Shown: piece after piece, positions 1 to 8,658 of the stretch
Numbering within the stretch: position 1 is the stretch's first letter
Layout of the letters: each line of letters starts with the position of its first letter
NCBI RefSeq assembly: GCF_016522505.1
Contig: NZ_JAEHOH010000012.1
Span: 1 to 64,000 of the forward strand
Direction: 5' to 3'
From: Leucobacter chromiisoli
GTDB lineage: Bacteria > Actinomycetota > Actinomycetes > Actinomycetales > Microbacteriaceae
DNA length: 64,000 bases
Position numbers and translations under genes: made by a program
The notes under the pieces: generated by a model
What the model was told of the DNA's origin: nothing
The model's database searches: none
What the model saw: only the letters and a program-made list of their open reading frames with translations

Positions 1-25
1 TCAGACGGGCGTTACGGTGGGACAT
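1..25 (-). mobile_element. 5' end of an IS481-type transposase gene, cut by the window edge
   Basis: Reading leftwards from 25, the minus strand gives an ATG followed by codons for MSHRNARL. This is the stereotyped N-terminus I know from actinobacterial IS481-family (DDE, rve-type) transposases. A strong Shine-Dalgarno GGAGG sits about six bases upstream, so the start looks genuine. Only eight codons lie in the window, so the catalytic domain cannot be seen. The upstream DNA carries an inverted repeat (separate entry) and a TGTGAAAAGGG motif near 81-91 that could be the element's outer end, as IS481 members often begin with TGT. The family call rests on a short peptide and is moderately sure. 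Confidence 0.55.
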
Positions 26-81
26 GAGAACCTCCGAGTTCGTGAAGACGTCAGATATCTCCACTAAGCCCGGAGGTTCTC
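26..81 (-). repeat. Inverted repeat that can sequester the transposase ribosome-binding site
   Basis: An exact 11-base inverted repeat (gagaacctccg at 26-36, cggaggttctc at 71-81) has a 34-base spacer. On the minus strand the proximal arm contains the GGAGG Shine-Dalgarno of the transposase start at 25. The distal arm can pair with it in any transcript that enters from outside. Several insertion sequences are known to block translation from read-through transcripts in this way; that this one does so is inference. Confidence 0.5.
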
Positions 82-135
82 CCTTTTCACAAGGCCCGCA
101 CCACCACCAACCTCATGGCCGGGTACAGCTAGACG

Positions 136-175
136 CGCTCGGGCCCGGGGCACCCTCGCACCCCGGGCCCGAGCG
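136..175 (-). terminator. Strong GC hairpin downstream of the UPF0182 gene
   Basis: A perfect 15-base-pair stem (136-150 with 161-175) encloses a 10-base loop and begins 20 bases beyond the stop codon of the UPF0182 gene. There is no long U-tract on either side, which is usual for terminators of very GC-rich actinobacteria. The hairpin also separates the gene from the insertion-sequence end. Confidence 0.75.
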
Positions 176-195
176 ATCGCTGCGGCGAGCCCGGA

Positions 196-3186
196 TCATC
201 CGGCCTCGAGGGCCTCCTCGATCGCCCGCTTGAGGCGCTCGTCCGCCTCGCCGTAGGCGGTCCAGTCGCCGCTCTTCATCGCCTCGTCGCGGTCGGCGAG
301 AGCGCTCTGCATCTCTCGGAGCGCGGCCTCGAGCGAGCCGCCGCCCGACGAGCCGCCGGATCCGCCCTCCGCATCGGAGCCGGAGCCCTCCGATCCGTCG
401 GAGCCCTCGCTCGGGGTCTCCGTCTCCGAGACGTCGCCGTCTCCGGCGCTGGCCCCGGAGTTGCCGCCGAAGAGCTCGTCGAGGGCCTGATCCAGCGTGT
501 CCTCGAAGGCGATGTCGTCGCCGAAGGAGACGAGCACCTTCTGCAGCAGCGGGAAGCTCGTGCCCGAGGAGGCCTCGATGTACACGGGCTGCACGTAGAG
601 CAGACCGCCGCCCACGGGGAGCGTCAGCAGGTTGCCGCTGATCACGTTCGTCTCGCCCTGGCGCAGGATGTTCAGCTCTGTGGAGACGGCGGGGTCGGTG
701 TTGTAGGCGTTCTGCACCTGACCGGGGCCCGGCACCGTGTCGCCCTTGGGCAGCGTGAGGAGCTTCAACTTGCCGTAGTCCTCGGATATCTCGCCGTCCT
801 CGGATCCTGCGTTCGCGTTCGCCGCCAGATACCCGGTGAGGATGTCGCGCGCGCCCTCCCCCGTCGCGTCGGGGATGTACGTCGAGTAGATCGAGTAGTT
901 GGGTTCGGCGCCCGCCCCAGCCGAGAGCGTCAGGTAGTACGGGGGCTGCGGCAGGTTCTGGTTCGCCGACACGGGGTCGTTCGGCGTGCGCCAGGCGTCC
1001 TCGGCAGAGTAGAAGGCGCCCGCATTGGTGACGTGGTACTTGCTCAGCACCTCGCGCTGCACCTTGAACAGGTCGGTCGGGTAGCGCACGTGGCTCAGGA
1101 GGTCTCCGCTCATCTCGGAGACGCTCTGCAGCGTGCCCGGGAACACCTTGCTCCAGGCCTTGAGGATCGGATCCTCGGTATCCCAGGCGTAGAGCGTCAC
1201 GGTGCCGTCGTACGCGTCCACGGTCGCCTTCACCGAGTTGCGGATGTAGTTGACCGGGTTGCTGGGCGAGCCCGCCGGGTTGTCGGCGTCCACCGTCAGC
1301 GCGTTCATGTCGGTGACGTCGGAGTAGGGGTAGCTGGCGGAGGTCGTGTAGCCGTCGATGATCCACTTCACGCGGCCGTCCACGACGGAGGCGTAGGGCG
1401 CCGCGTCGATCGTGAGGTACGGCGCGACCTTCTGCACGCGGTCGATCGGGTTGCGATCGTAGAGGATCTGGGAGCCGTCGACGACGGCGCCCGAGAGGAG
1501 CACCTCCATGTCCTGGAACTTCAGCGCGTAGATGAGCTTCGTGAAGATGTTGTTCAGCACCGGGCCGCCCTCGCCCGAGAAGGTGGTGAGGTTCTGACGC
1601 TCGCCGTCCACCTCCTCCGTGGCCTCGACCGAGTCGTCCTCGGGCGCCTCCTCGGCGGCCTCGGCCCCCTCCGCGGTGTCGGCGCTCGCCTCGGCCCCGC
1701 TCTCGGCGTCGGCCGGGTAGTCGACCTCGATCGGGCGATCGCGCTCCCCGCCCACGATGGAGTACTCGGGGGAGTTCATGCCGAAGTACACCCGCGGCTC
1801 GAACTCGCCGAGCTTGCCGCTCGTCGGGATGCCGTTCTCGAGGAACACGGGCTCGCCGCCGGGCGAGCGCTGGTTGCCGAATGCGGCCACGAGGCCGTAG
1901 CCGTGCGTGTAGACCAGCGTGCGGTTGTACCAGCTGTTCTGGTTCTCGACGTCGATGTCCCGGATCGCCGAGACCGTGTCCTCCACCTGGCCGTCGATCT
2001 CGTAGCGGTCGACGTTCAGGGAGTTCGGGAACGTGTAGTACTGCTTGCTCTGCTCGAGCTGCGCGAACGTCCGGGAGATGACCTCGGGATCCATGATCCG
2101 GATGTTCGCCGTCGCGACCGCGTCGTTGCGCAGCGCGCCCGGCTCGGCGTCGGTCACCGCGTCGTAGCGCTCGATCTCGACGTCGTCGATGCCGTAGGCG
2201 GTGCGGGTCGCCTCGATGTTCCGCGTGATGTACTCGTCTTCCAGGCTCTTCTCGTCGGGCTGCACCTGGAACTGCTGGATCGCCCACGGGTAGCCGACGC
2301 CGAGCACGAGGCTGGAGGCCAGGAACAGCGCCGTGCCGATGACGGGGAGCCGCCACTTGCCGGTGAACGCCGTGATGAGGAACAGGATGGCGATGAGCAC
2401 CGCGATGCCCGCGAGGATCTGCTTGCCCGGGATGACGGCGCGCACGTCGGCGAACGTGGCGCCCGTGAGCAGGCCCTGCGGGTCGTTCAGCGTGCGGTAC
2501 TGGTCCAGCCAGAGGCTCACGGCCTGCAGCAGGAGGTAGAGCACCGCCAGCACGGCCGCCTGGATCCGGGTCGCCTTGGAGATCCGCACGTCGCGGCCGG
2601 AGAAGGAGATGCCGCCGTAGAGGTAGCTCGTCGCGACGCCGAGGATGAGCGAGATCAGCGTGACCGCCGAGGCGAAGCCGACGATGCCCTGCAGCAGTGG
2701 GAGGTCGAACAGGTAGAAGGAGACGTCGAGCCCGAACTGCGCGTCGGTCGCGCCGGTGCCCTCGCGGTTCATCCACAGCAGCACCCGCTGCCACTGCGCG
2801 GCCGAGCTGAAGCCGGCGAAGAGGCCCAGCACCGCGGGGAGCCCCCACTTGACGAGGCGGCGCAGCGGCTCGATGAGCTCCTGGTAGCGGTCGAGCTGCG
2901 CCGTGAGACGCGCGTACACCGGGCGCTTGCGGTAGGCGATGTCGATCGCGAAGAAGACCGGGATCGCCATGGCCAGGAAACCGATGAGGAACATCGCTCC
3001 CGCCGCGATCCACTGGGTCGTCAGCACCGGGAGGAACCCGAGCTGGTCGTACCACAGCACCTCGGTGATCACCGCGGACGCCGCGAGGAACGCCAGCACG
3101 AGGACCACCACCAGCACGATGGTGATGGTGAGGGGCGAGATTCTACGGGAACGGGCGGCCGGAGCGGAGACGTTCTGGTCGGTCAC
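196..3186 (-). CDS. UPF0182 family large membrane protein
   Basis: A 996-residue protein of the UPF0182 family, widespread in actinobacteria and functionally unassigned. The N-terminal third holds about seven hydrophobic segments, the first immediately after a basic start region. The remainder is a large polar, probably extracytoplasmic part, ending in an acidic Ser/Gly/Glu-rich linker and a short charged helix. I chose the GTG at 3186 because a GGACAGGAAAC-like ribosome site lies just upstream and the family normally begins a few residues before the first membrane helix; the reading frame stays open to 3348. It is followed by a strong hairpin. In my memory of M. tuberculosis the equivalent is Rv3193c, next to the same PDZ/Lon protease as here. 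Confidence 0.9.
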   Translation of the reverse strand: MTDQNVSAPAARSRRISPLTITIVLVVVLVLAFLAASAVITEVLWYDQLGFLPVLTTQWIAAGAMFLIGFLAMAIPVFFAIDIAYRKRPVYARLTAQLDRYQELIEPLRRLVKWGLPAVLGLFAGFSSAAQWQRVLLWMNREGTGATDAQFGLDVSFYLFDLPLLQGIVGFASAVTLISLILGVATSYLYGGISFSGRDVRISKATRIQAAVLAVLYLLLQAVSLWLDQYRTLNDPQGLLTGATFADVRAVIPGKQILAGIAVLIAILFLITAFTGKWRLPVIGTALFLASSLVLGVGYPWAIQQFQVQPDEKSLEDEYITRNIEATRTAYGIDDVEIERYDAVTDAEPGALRNDAVATANIRIMDPEVISRTFAQLEQSKQYYTFPNSLNVDRYEIDGQVEDTVSAIRDIDVENQNSWYNRTLVYTHGYGLVAAFGNQRSPGGEPVFLENGIPTSGKLGEFEPRVYFGMNSPEYSIVGGERDRPIEVDYPADAESGAEASADTAEGAEAAEEAPEDDSVEATEEVDGERQNLTTFSGEGGPVLNNIFTKLIYALKFQDMEVLLSGAVVDGSQILYDRNPIDRVQKVAPYLTIDAAPYASVVDGRVKWIIDGYTTSASYPYSDVTDMNALTVDADNPAGSPSNPVNYIRNSVKATVDAYDGTVTLYAWDTEDPILKAWSKVFPGTLQSVSEMSGDLLSHVRYPTDLFKVQREVLSKYHVTNAGAFYSAEDAWRTPNDPVSANQNLPQPPYYLTLSAGAGAEPNYSIYSTYIPDATGEGARDILTGYLAANANAGSEDGEISEDYGKLKLLTLPKGDTVPGPGQVQNAYNTDPAVSTELNILRQGETNVISGNLLTLPVGGGLLYVQPVYIEASSGTSFPLLQKVLVSFGDDIAFEDTLDQALDELFGGNSGASAGDGDVSETETPSEGSDGSEGSGSDAEGGSGGSSGGGSLEAALREMQSALADRDEAMKSGDWTAYGEADERLKRAIEEALEAG

Positions 3187-3307
3187 GTTGTTGTTTCCTG
3201 TCCTGTATCTGGGCTTGCCCAACACCCTATCGGCACCCGCTGACAGGAGGCTGCCGATCGATCGCCGACGGCGCCTCCCGGTCGCGACGGCGCGAACCGG
3301 GCACGGG

Positions 3308-4390
3308 CTACTCCGCGGGGCACCGCTCGAGGCCGGGCGGGGTGCCACCGTCCGCGGCGGTCTCCACCGCCGCGATGGCCTCGGAGAGGGTCGCCACGGG
3401 CGCGAGCCGCAGCCCCTCGGGGAGCCGGTCGGGCACGTCCCCGCAGTTGCCGACCGGGATCAGCATCAGATCCGACCCGGCCCGCGCGGCGCCCCACATC
3501 TTCTGGGACAGCCCGCCGATCGGGCCGACCTCGCCCGATTCGCCGATCGTCCCGGTGCCGCTCACATCGATGCCGTCGGTCAGCGATCCGGGGGTGAGCT
3601 CGTCGTAGATGGCGAGCGCGAAGATCATCCCCGCGCTGGGACCGCCGATCTCGTCGAGGCTGATGGTCACCTCGAAGGGCAGATCGTACTCCGACACCAC
3701 GGTGATCCCGAGCAGGGGATCCTCGCCGCCCTCGGGGATCTCGGGCGTCACGGTCTCGGTGCGGCGCTCCCCCGAGCGCTCGATCAGCAGCTCGACCTCG
3801 CTGCCGGCTCCCGACGACGCGACGGCCGCGCGCAGCGACTCGAAGTCCTCGACGGGGTCCGCCCCGACGGCGACGAGCAGGTCCCCCTGCTCCAGGATCC
3901 CCTCGGCGGGACCGTCCTCGGCGACGGATCCCACCCGCAGCATCACCGGCACCGGCTCACCGAGCTCGTCGAGGGCCGCAGCGACGGAGCGCGTCTGCGA
4001 GGAGCCCATGAGGGCGGTGTTGACGGCATCGCGGTCGTCCTCGGTGGTGCCCTCGGGGAAGAGCGACGACATGGGGGTGATCTGCTGCGTGCGATCGAGG
4101 AGAGCGGGCACGAGCGACAGCCAGTCGACGGGCTGCTGCGGGCTGCCGACCGTCGTCACCGTCAGCAGGTTGAGGCGTCCAGTCGTCGGGTACGTGTCGA
4201 CTCCCTCGAGCCGGATCACGTCCTCCGTCTCGCCCTCGATCGTGATCTTCCCGAGGGTGTCCACCACGGGCCCGGGACGCTCGATCACGTAGGGCGACGG
4301 GATCGTCGCGGCGAGCAGGACGACGAAGGCCAGGATCGCGCCGCCGAGCATGAACCGCATCCTCCGATGCTCGCGCTCGTAATCGATCAA
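3308..4390 (-). CDS. Membrane-anchored PDZ / Lon-like (S16) serine protease
   Basis: A 360-residue protein with a short basic N-terminus, one membrane helix (about 13-30), a PDZ domain (about 150-215) and a C-terminal Lon-type S16 domain. The catalytic Ser is in GGPSAG (Ser252) and the partner Lys in LSQK (Lys297), so the Ser-Lys dyad is intact. Members such as M. tuberculosis Rv3194c and Bacillus YlbL are processing or quality-control proteases facing outwards. The start is uncertain. The TTG at 4390 has an ideal GAGGAGG five bases upstream; a GTG at 4405 is possible but would put that site inside the gene. It is transcribed toward the UPF0182 gene and divergent from the metalloprotease gene at 4560. 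Confidence 0.88.
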   Translation of the reverse strand: MIDYEREHRRMRFMLGGAILAFVVLLAATIPSPYVIERPGPVVDTLGKITIEGETEDVIRLEGVDTYPTTGRLNLLTVTTVGSPQQPVDWLSLVPALLDRTQQITPMSSLFPEGTTEDDRDAVNTALMGSSQTRSVAAALDELGEPVPVMLRVGSVAEDGPAEGILEQGDLLVAVGADPVEDFESLRAAVASSGAGSEVELLIERSGERRTETVTPEIPEGGEDPLLGITVVSEYDLPFEVTISLDEIGGPSAGMIFALAIYDELTPGSLTDGIDVSGTGTIGESGEVGPIGGLSQKMWGAARAGSDLMLIPVGNCGDVPDRLPEGLRLAPVATLSEAIAAVETAADGGTPPGLERCPAE

Positions 4391-4559
4391 CTCTTCCTCC
4401 TCCACGGGTCCGCCCGTCTCGGGCGTTCCCCCGGTGCGGGCGGCCCGGCCCCGTGTTCGCAGTGGGCGCAACCGGATGCCGCGGCGATGGGCAAATCTAG
4501 CAGCACAATCTGAGGCCCGTGCCGTAGCGTGGAACGCAATCGACCGAGGAGAGCTGCTG

Positions 4560-6017
4560 ATGAGCGCGGACGAACACGACGACGCCGGAACCCCCGAGGA
4601 CGGGGGGCGCAGGCCCGACGACGACATGGAGGAGCTCCAGCGGATCCTGCGCGAGATGCTGGCGGGCGGGAGCGCGGCCGAGGAGGCCGGATTCGACCCG
4701 TCGCAGTTCGCGGCGGCGGCGGGGCTGCCCGTCGATCCGGCTGCCCTCCAGGGGCTCTTCAGCACGCTGCGCGGAGCGATGCAGCAGCCCGGCCGGGGCA
4801 TCGACTGGAGCGCGACCCGGCGCACCGCGATCGAGGTCGCGGGCGACGGCGGCGGCGCGGGGGATCCGGCCCCGGCGATGCGCGCATTCCCCGTCGCCGC
4901 GCTGTGGCTGGACGAGGTCACCGACATCGGGGCGTCCGCCGACGCCCCCCGCACGCTCTCCCGCATCGAGTGGGTGCAGCAGAGCGTCGACACGTGGATC
5001 GGCTTCGCCGAGCCCGTCGCCGAATCGATCACCGACGCTCTCATGGAGGCGCTGACGCATCAGATGCCCGAGGAGCTGAGCGGGGCGCTGCAGGGCGCGG
5101 GGCCGATGCTCCGCAGCGTCGGAGGCGCTCTCTTCGCCGTGCAGCTCGGCTCGATCATCGGCAAGCTCTCGGGCGAGGTCGTCTCGGCGGGGGACATCGG
5201 GGTGCCCCTGATGACCGGGCCGGGGCGCGAGGGCGGCGCGCTGCTCCCGACCGGAGTCGCGGCGTTCGCCGAGGGGCTGGATCAGGACGCGGAGGCGGTG
5301 ACGCTGTATCTCGCGGTGCGGGAGCTGGCGCACGCGCGGCTCTTCCGGCACACGAAGTGGCTGCGGCTGCATCTCGTCACCGCGATCACCGACTACGCCC
5401 GCGGCATCAGGATCGACACCGACCGCATCGAGGAGATGGCTCGGGAGATCGATCCGCAGAACCCCGAGCAGATCCAGGAGCTCCTCGCCGGCGGCGCGCT
5501 GATCCCCCCGAAGACGCCCGAGCAGGAGGCCGCCCACGCGCGCCTCGAGACGATGCTCGCGCTCATCGAGGGGTGGGTCGACGTCGTCACCGCCGACGCG
5601 GTGACCCGGCTGCCCGGCGGTGAGGCCATCGCGGAGATGGTGCGGAGACGGCGCGCGACCGGCGGGCCCGCCGAGCGCGCCTTCTCGACCCTCGTGGGAC
5701 TGGAGCTGCGCCCGCGCAGACTCCGGGAGGCCGCGGCGCTGTGGCGCCTCGTCGCCGAGCGGGGGGATCGCGGCGTGCGCGACGGTCTCTGGGCCCACCC
5801 GGATCTGCTGCCCACGACCGAGGAGCTGGATCATCCGGCGCGGCTGCTCGAGCGTCTCGGACTGGCGGGCGGCACCCCCGAGCCCGAGGAGGAGGTCGAC
5901 GACTTCGACCGCGAGCTGAGCCGACTGCTCGACGGCGAGCTCCCGCCGCACGAGGCCTCGGAGGACGGGAGCGGCGAGGGCGGGGAGCCCCGGGATCCCG
6001 AGGGGCCCCGCTCGTAG
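4560..6017 (+). CDS. DUF2342 zinc-dependent metalloprotease-like protein
   Basis: A 485-residue protein of the DUF2342 family (also listed as 'coenzyme F420 biosynthesis associated' or zincin-like), homologous as I recall to Rv3195. The hallmark is the REAAH-type zincin helix, here RELAH near residues 251-255, followed by the conserved WLR and YARGI stretch. A later EGWVDVV probably carries the third metal ligand. The N- and C-termini are acidic and low in complexity. The ATG at 4560 is preceded by a GAGGAG site. It is divergent from the PDZ/Lon protease gene, a pairing conserved in actinobacteria. The proteolytic function is inferred from the fold; I know of no demonstrated substrate. Confidence 0.85.
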   Translation: MSADEHDDAGTPEDGGRRPDDDMEELQRILREMLAGGSAAEEAGFDPSQFAAAAGLPVDPAALQGLFSTLRGAMQQPGRGIDWSATRRTAIEVAGDGGGAGDPAPAMRAFPVAALWLDEVTDIGASADAPRTLSRIEWVQQSVDTWIGFAEPVAESITDALMEALTHQMPEELSGALQGAGPMLRSVGGALFAVQLGSIIGKLSGEVVSAGDIGVPLMTGPGREGGALLPTGVAAFAEGLDQDAEAVTLYLAVRELAHARLFRHTKWLRLHLVTAITDYARGIRIDTDRIEEMAREIDPQNPEQIQELLAGGALIPPKTPEQEAAHARLETMLALIEGWVDVVTADAVTRLPGGEAIAEMVRRRRATGGPAERAFSTLVGLELRPRRLREAAALWRLVAERGDRGVRDGLWAHPDLLPTTEELDHPARLLERLGLAGGTPEPEEEVDDFDRELSRLLDGELPPHEASEDGSGEGGEPRDPEGPRS

Positions 6018-6097
6018 GGCGTCGTTCACAGGCGGCGTTCGCACCCCTTTCGAAGCCTCCCCCTGTGGAGAACGGTGCGCTCGCCGGCGCCGTGCCC

Positions 6098-6103
6098 CAG
6101 ACT
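6098..6103 (+). promoter_or_regulatory. Candidate -10 box for a leaderless transcript
   Basis: CAGACT lies exactly six bases before the ATG at 6110, which has no Shine-Dalgarno. This is the same geometry as at many other starts in this window, so transcription probably begins at the start codon itself. Confidence 0.4.
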
Positions 6104-6109
6104 GCGGCT

Positions 6110-7093
6110 ATGACCCCGAGACTCACGCGCATCGACCCGGACCTCCCGCTGTGCTGGGAGGATCCCCGCACGCTGCGCATCGGCTTCGACCGCGCCTGCG
6201 CGCGGGTGCGGAACCCCTCGGCCGGCGAGCAGCGGCTCATCGGAGCCTTCATCGGGGGCGTGGACATCGCCCGACTCCCCCGCATCGCCCGGAGGCTCGG
6301 CTCCGCTCCCGACGAGACGCGACGGCTGCTCGCGACGCTGCAGCCGGTGCTGATCGACTCGGGCGAGCAGGGGCGCGACGCTCCGGCCGATCCCCCGCTC
6401 CTGAGGCTGCATCTCTGCGACGACGCGCGGCCCAACCGCACGATTCGGGCCGCTCTGCTCAGCACCGGGCTCTTCGCGACCGATGCCCCGCCGGCGTACG
6501 CCGAGCCGCCCGACCTCGTCGTGCGCATCGAGCGGTTCCTCGAGCCCCTCGAGCGCTCGCTGCGCTGGCTCGCGGCGGGCGTCCCGCATCTGCTGATCCG
6601 GTTCACGGACCGGAGCATCCGGATCGGTCCCCTCGTCGGCCCCGCCGGATCGCCGTGCCTGGCCTGCGTCTCCCTGCGGCTCGTGGACGCCGACCCCGCG
6701 CTGCCGACGCTCGCCGCGCAGCTCGTCGGGCGCGAGCCGCGCAGCGAGACGCCGGCCGGCGCCGAGGCCGCGGCGAGCTGCGCGGCCGGCTTCGTCAGGC
6801 ACTGGCTCGCTGGAGCCGCGCGGGTGCACACGACGCAGGTCTCGCTTCCGGTCTCGCGCGGGCTCGTAGCGGGCCTGCCCACGCTCGAGGCGCTCGCCCC
6901 GCACCCCTCCTGCGCGTGCGGGGACGCGGGAACGGTACCCGATGCCGAGGCGGGAGCGGTGCCCGAGCCCTATTCCCCGGCGAAGGCGAGGCCGGCCTCG
7001 GCGATGAACCTCGAGGGCGCCCTCGCGCTCCGCCCGCCCGAGGCCGCGCCCGAGAGGCGCAGGGCGTCGCGGGCGCGGGTGAAGGCGACGTAG
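6110..7093 (+). CDS. ThiF/cyclodehydratase-like protein of unknown function
   Basis: A 327-residue protein resembling the 'bacteriocin biosynthesis cyclodehydratase' or TOMM leader-binding type related to ThiF. Visible are CLAC (Cys183, Cys186) and CAC (Cys268, Cys270), which together could bind zinc as in E1-like proteins. Also present are LRLVDADPALPTLAAQL and a T-T-Q-V-S-L-P-V stretch typical of the group. No intact ATP-binding GxGxxG is obvious, so I expect a scaffold or leader-recognition role rather than adenylation. It stands where M. tuberculosis has Rv3196, between the metalloprotease and uvrD2. Its last roughly 41 codons overlap the 3' end of uvrD2 on the opposite strand. No precursor peptide is evident nearby. 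Confidence 0.65.
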   Translation: MTPRLTRIDPDLPLCWEDPRTLRIGFDRACARVRNPSAGEQRLIGAFIGGVDIARLPRIARRLGSAPDETRRLLATLQPVLIDSGEQGRDAPADPPLLRLHLCDDARPNRTIRAALLSTGLFATDAPPAYAEPPDLVVRIERFLEPLERSLRWLAAGVPHLLIRFTDRSIRIGPLVGPAGSPCLACVSLRLVDADPALPTLAAQLVGREPRSETPAGAEAAASCAAGFVRHWLAGAARVHTTQVSLPVSRGLVAGLPTLEALAPHPSCACGDAGTVPDAEAGAVPEPYSPAKARPASAMNLEGALALRPPEAAPERRRASRARVKAT

Positions 7094-8658
7094 CAGAGGC
7101 GGCGCTCCTCCTCGATGGCCTCGTCGTCGACGGCGTGGCCGATGGGCAGGAGCCCCTCGCTCAGCCCGACGACGTGCACGAGCGACCACTCGAGGCCCTT
7201 CGCCGCGTGGATCGCGCTCAGCGTCACCGACTCGAGCGTGGGCTCGTGGTGCGCGCGCTGGCGGGCCAGCAGCTCCTCGCTGAACTCCCGGATCCCCGTG
7301 CCCGGCGGCGCCTCGTCGACGAGGGAGAGCAGCGCGTTCAACGCCTCCCAGCGATCCCGCTCCGCCGGCCCCTCGGGAGGTCTCGAGGTCCACCCGATCG
7401 AGCGCAGGACATCGCTCACGATCTGGAACAGCGGCCGGTCGTCGGCGACCTTCGCCTCTCCCCGGATCAGCATGACGGCCTGGCGCACGTCGGCGCGGTC
7501 GAAGAACCGCTGCGCGCCGTGGACGCGGGTGCCGAGCCCCGAGCGCCCGAGCGCCTCCTCCAGGCGCGCGGACTGCCCGTTCGTGCGGTACAGCACCGCG
7601 ATCTCCGAGGGCGGGGTGCCGGAGGCGACGCTCGCCCGGATCGACGAGGCGACGGCCTCGGCCTCCTCCTGCTCGCTCGCGAACCACTCGACCGCGGGAG
7701 GCCCGACGGCCTCCTGCCGGATCGCTTCGAGGGTGAGGGCGCCCGGGCGATCCCGCATCAGCCGGTTCGAGGCGCGCACGATCGGCTCCACCGAGCGGTA
7801 GTTCCGCTCGAGCCGGAACTGGCGCGCGTGCGGGAACTCGCTGCCGAAGCGCAGGAGGAACGAGCTCGACGCCCCCGCGAAGGAGTAGATGGTCTGACTC
7901 GCGTCGCCGACCACGCAGACGTCGTCGCGGTCTCCGAGCCACACGCGCAGCAGCGCGTGCTGCAGAGGCGAGACGTCCTGATACTCGTCCACCGTGAAGA
8001 AGCGATACCGCTCGCGCACCTGGAGCGCGGCTCTCGGCTCGGTCTCGAGCATGCCGGTGAGCAGCACGAGCACGTCCTCGAAGTCGATCTGCCGCCGTTC
8101 GTCGGTGATCCGGCTGTAGGCTTGATGCACGTCCACGAGCTGCTCGGGGGTCAGCCCCCCGGGCACCGGCCGCTCGTGCACCCGCTCCGCGTACCCGTCG
8201 ATGCTCAGCATCGACACCTTGCGCCACTCGATCTCGGAGGCAGCGTCGCGGAGCCCCTCGGCGCCGAGTCGGAGGCCCAGCGACTCGACCGCCTGCGACA
8301 CGACGGACACCTTGCCCGGAAGCACCTGCGGCGCGGATCCGCCGACGAACTGCGGCCAGAAGAAGCCGAGCTGCGCCAGGGCGGCGCCGTGGAAGGTCTG
8401 CGCGCGCACCCCCTCCGCGCCGAGCCCGCGCAGCCGCGCCTGCAGCTCCCCCGCGGCCTTCCGGGTGAACGTCACGGCGAGCACGCGGTCGGGCGCGTAG
8501 GCGCCCGTGCGGACGCCGTGCGCGATCCGGTGCGTGATCGTGCGCGTCTTCCCCGTACCGGCGCCGGCGAGCACCGACACGGGGCCTCGGAGGCATTCGG
8601 CGATCTCGCGCTGCTCGGGATCGAGGTCCCCGAGCAGGTCGTCAGCGGACGGCTGCAC
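6970..8658 (-). CDS. uvrD2: UvrD2-like superfamily 1A DNA helicase, short form
   Basis: A 562-residue 3'-5' SF1A helicase. Motif I is GAGTGKT (Lys37); motif II is VDEYQD; motif III covers GDASQTIYSF; NYRS, AIHAAKGLEW and YVAFTRARD represent motifs IV to VI. The mycobacterial UvrD2 I know is about 700 residues, with an HRDC domain and a C-terminal cysteine-rich helicase extension. Here the chain ends soon after motif VI, so those parts are absent. The GTG start at 8658 lies 17 bases inside the 3' end of nudC, suggesting translational coupling in a nudC-uvrD2 operon. The 3' end overlaps the convergent gene at 6110-7093 by 124 bases. Confidence 0.85.
   Translation of the reverse strand: MQPSADDLLGDLDPEQREIAECLRGPVSVLAGAGTGKTRTITHRIAHGVRTGAYAPDRVLAVTFTRKAAGELQARLRGLGAEGVRAQTFHGAALAQLGFFWPQFVGGSAPQVLPGKVSVVSQAVESLGLRLGAEGLRDAASEIEWRKVSMLSIDGYAERVHERPVPGGLTPEQLVDVHQAYSRITDERRQIDFEDVLVLLTGMLETEPRAALQVRERYRFFTVDEYQDVSPLQHALLRVWLGDRDDVCVVGDASQTIYSFAGASSSFLLRFGSEFPHARQFRLERNYRSVEPIVRASNRLMRDRPGALTLEAIRQEAVGPPAVEWFASEQEEAEAVASSIRASVASGTPPSEIAVLYRTNGQSARLEEALGRSGLGTRVHGAQRFFDRADVRQAVMLIRGEAKVADDRPLFQIVSDVLRSIGWTSRPPEGPAERDRWEALNALLSLVDEAPPGTGIREFSEELLARQRAHHEPTLESVTLSAIHAAKGLEWSLVHVVGLSEGLLPIGHAVDDEAIEEERRLCYVAFTRARDALRLSGAASGGRSARAPSRFIAEAGLAFAGE

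Noticed and set aside
24-233. Plus-strand ORF MRTSEFVKTSD... at the left end
   Set aside because: It runs through the IS inverted repeat and the UPF0182 terminator hairpin and has no recognisable similarity or ribosome site.
113-3055. Very long open frames opposite or out of frame with real genes (for example 113-3055 minus, 1033-3243 plus, 11124-17105 minus upstream part, 11283-14834 plus, 26-28 kb plus)
   Set aside because: They arise because stop codons are rare at this GC content. Their products are Arg/Gly/Ala-rich without domain motifs, while the overlapping frame has clear family signatures.
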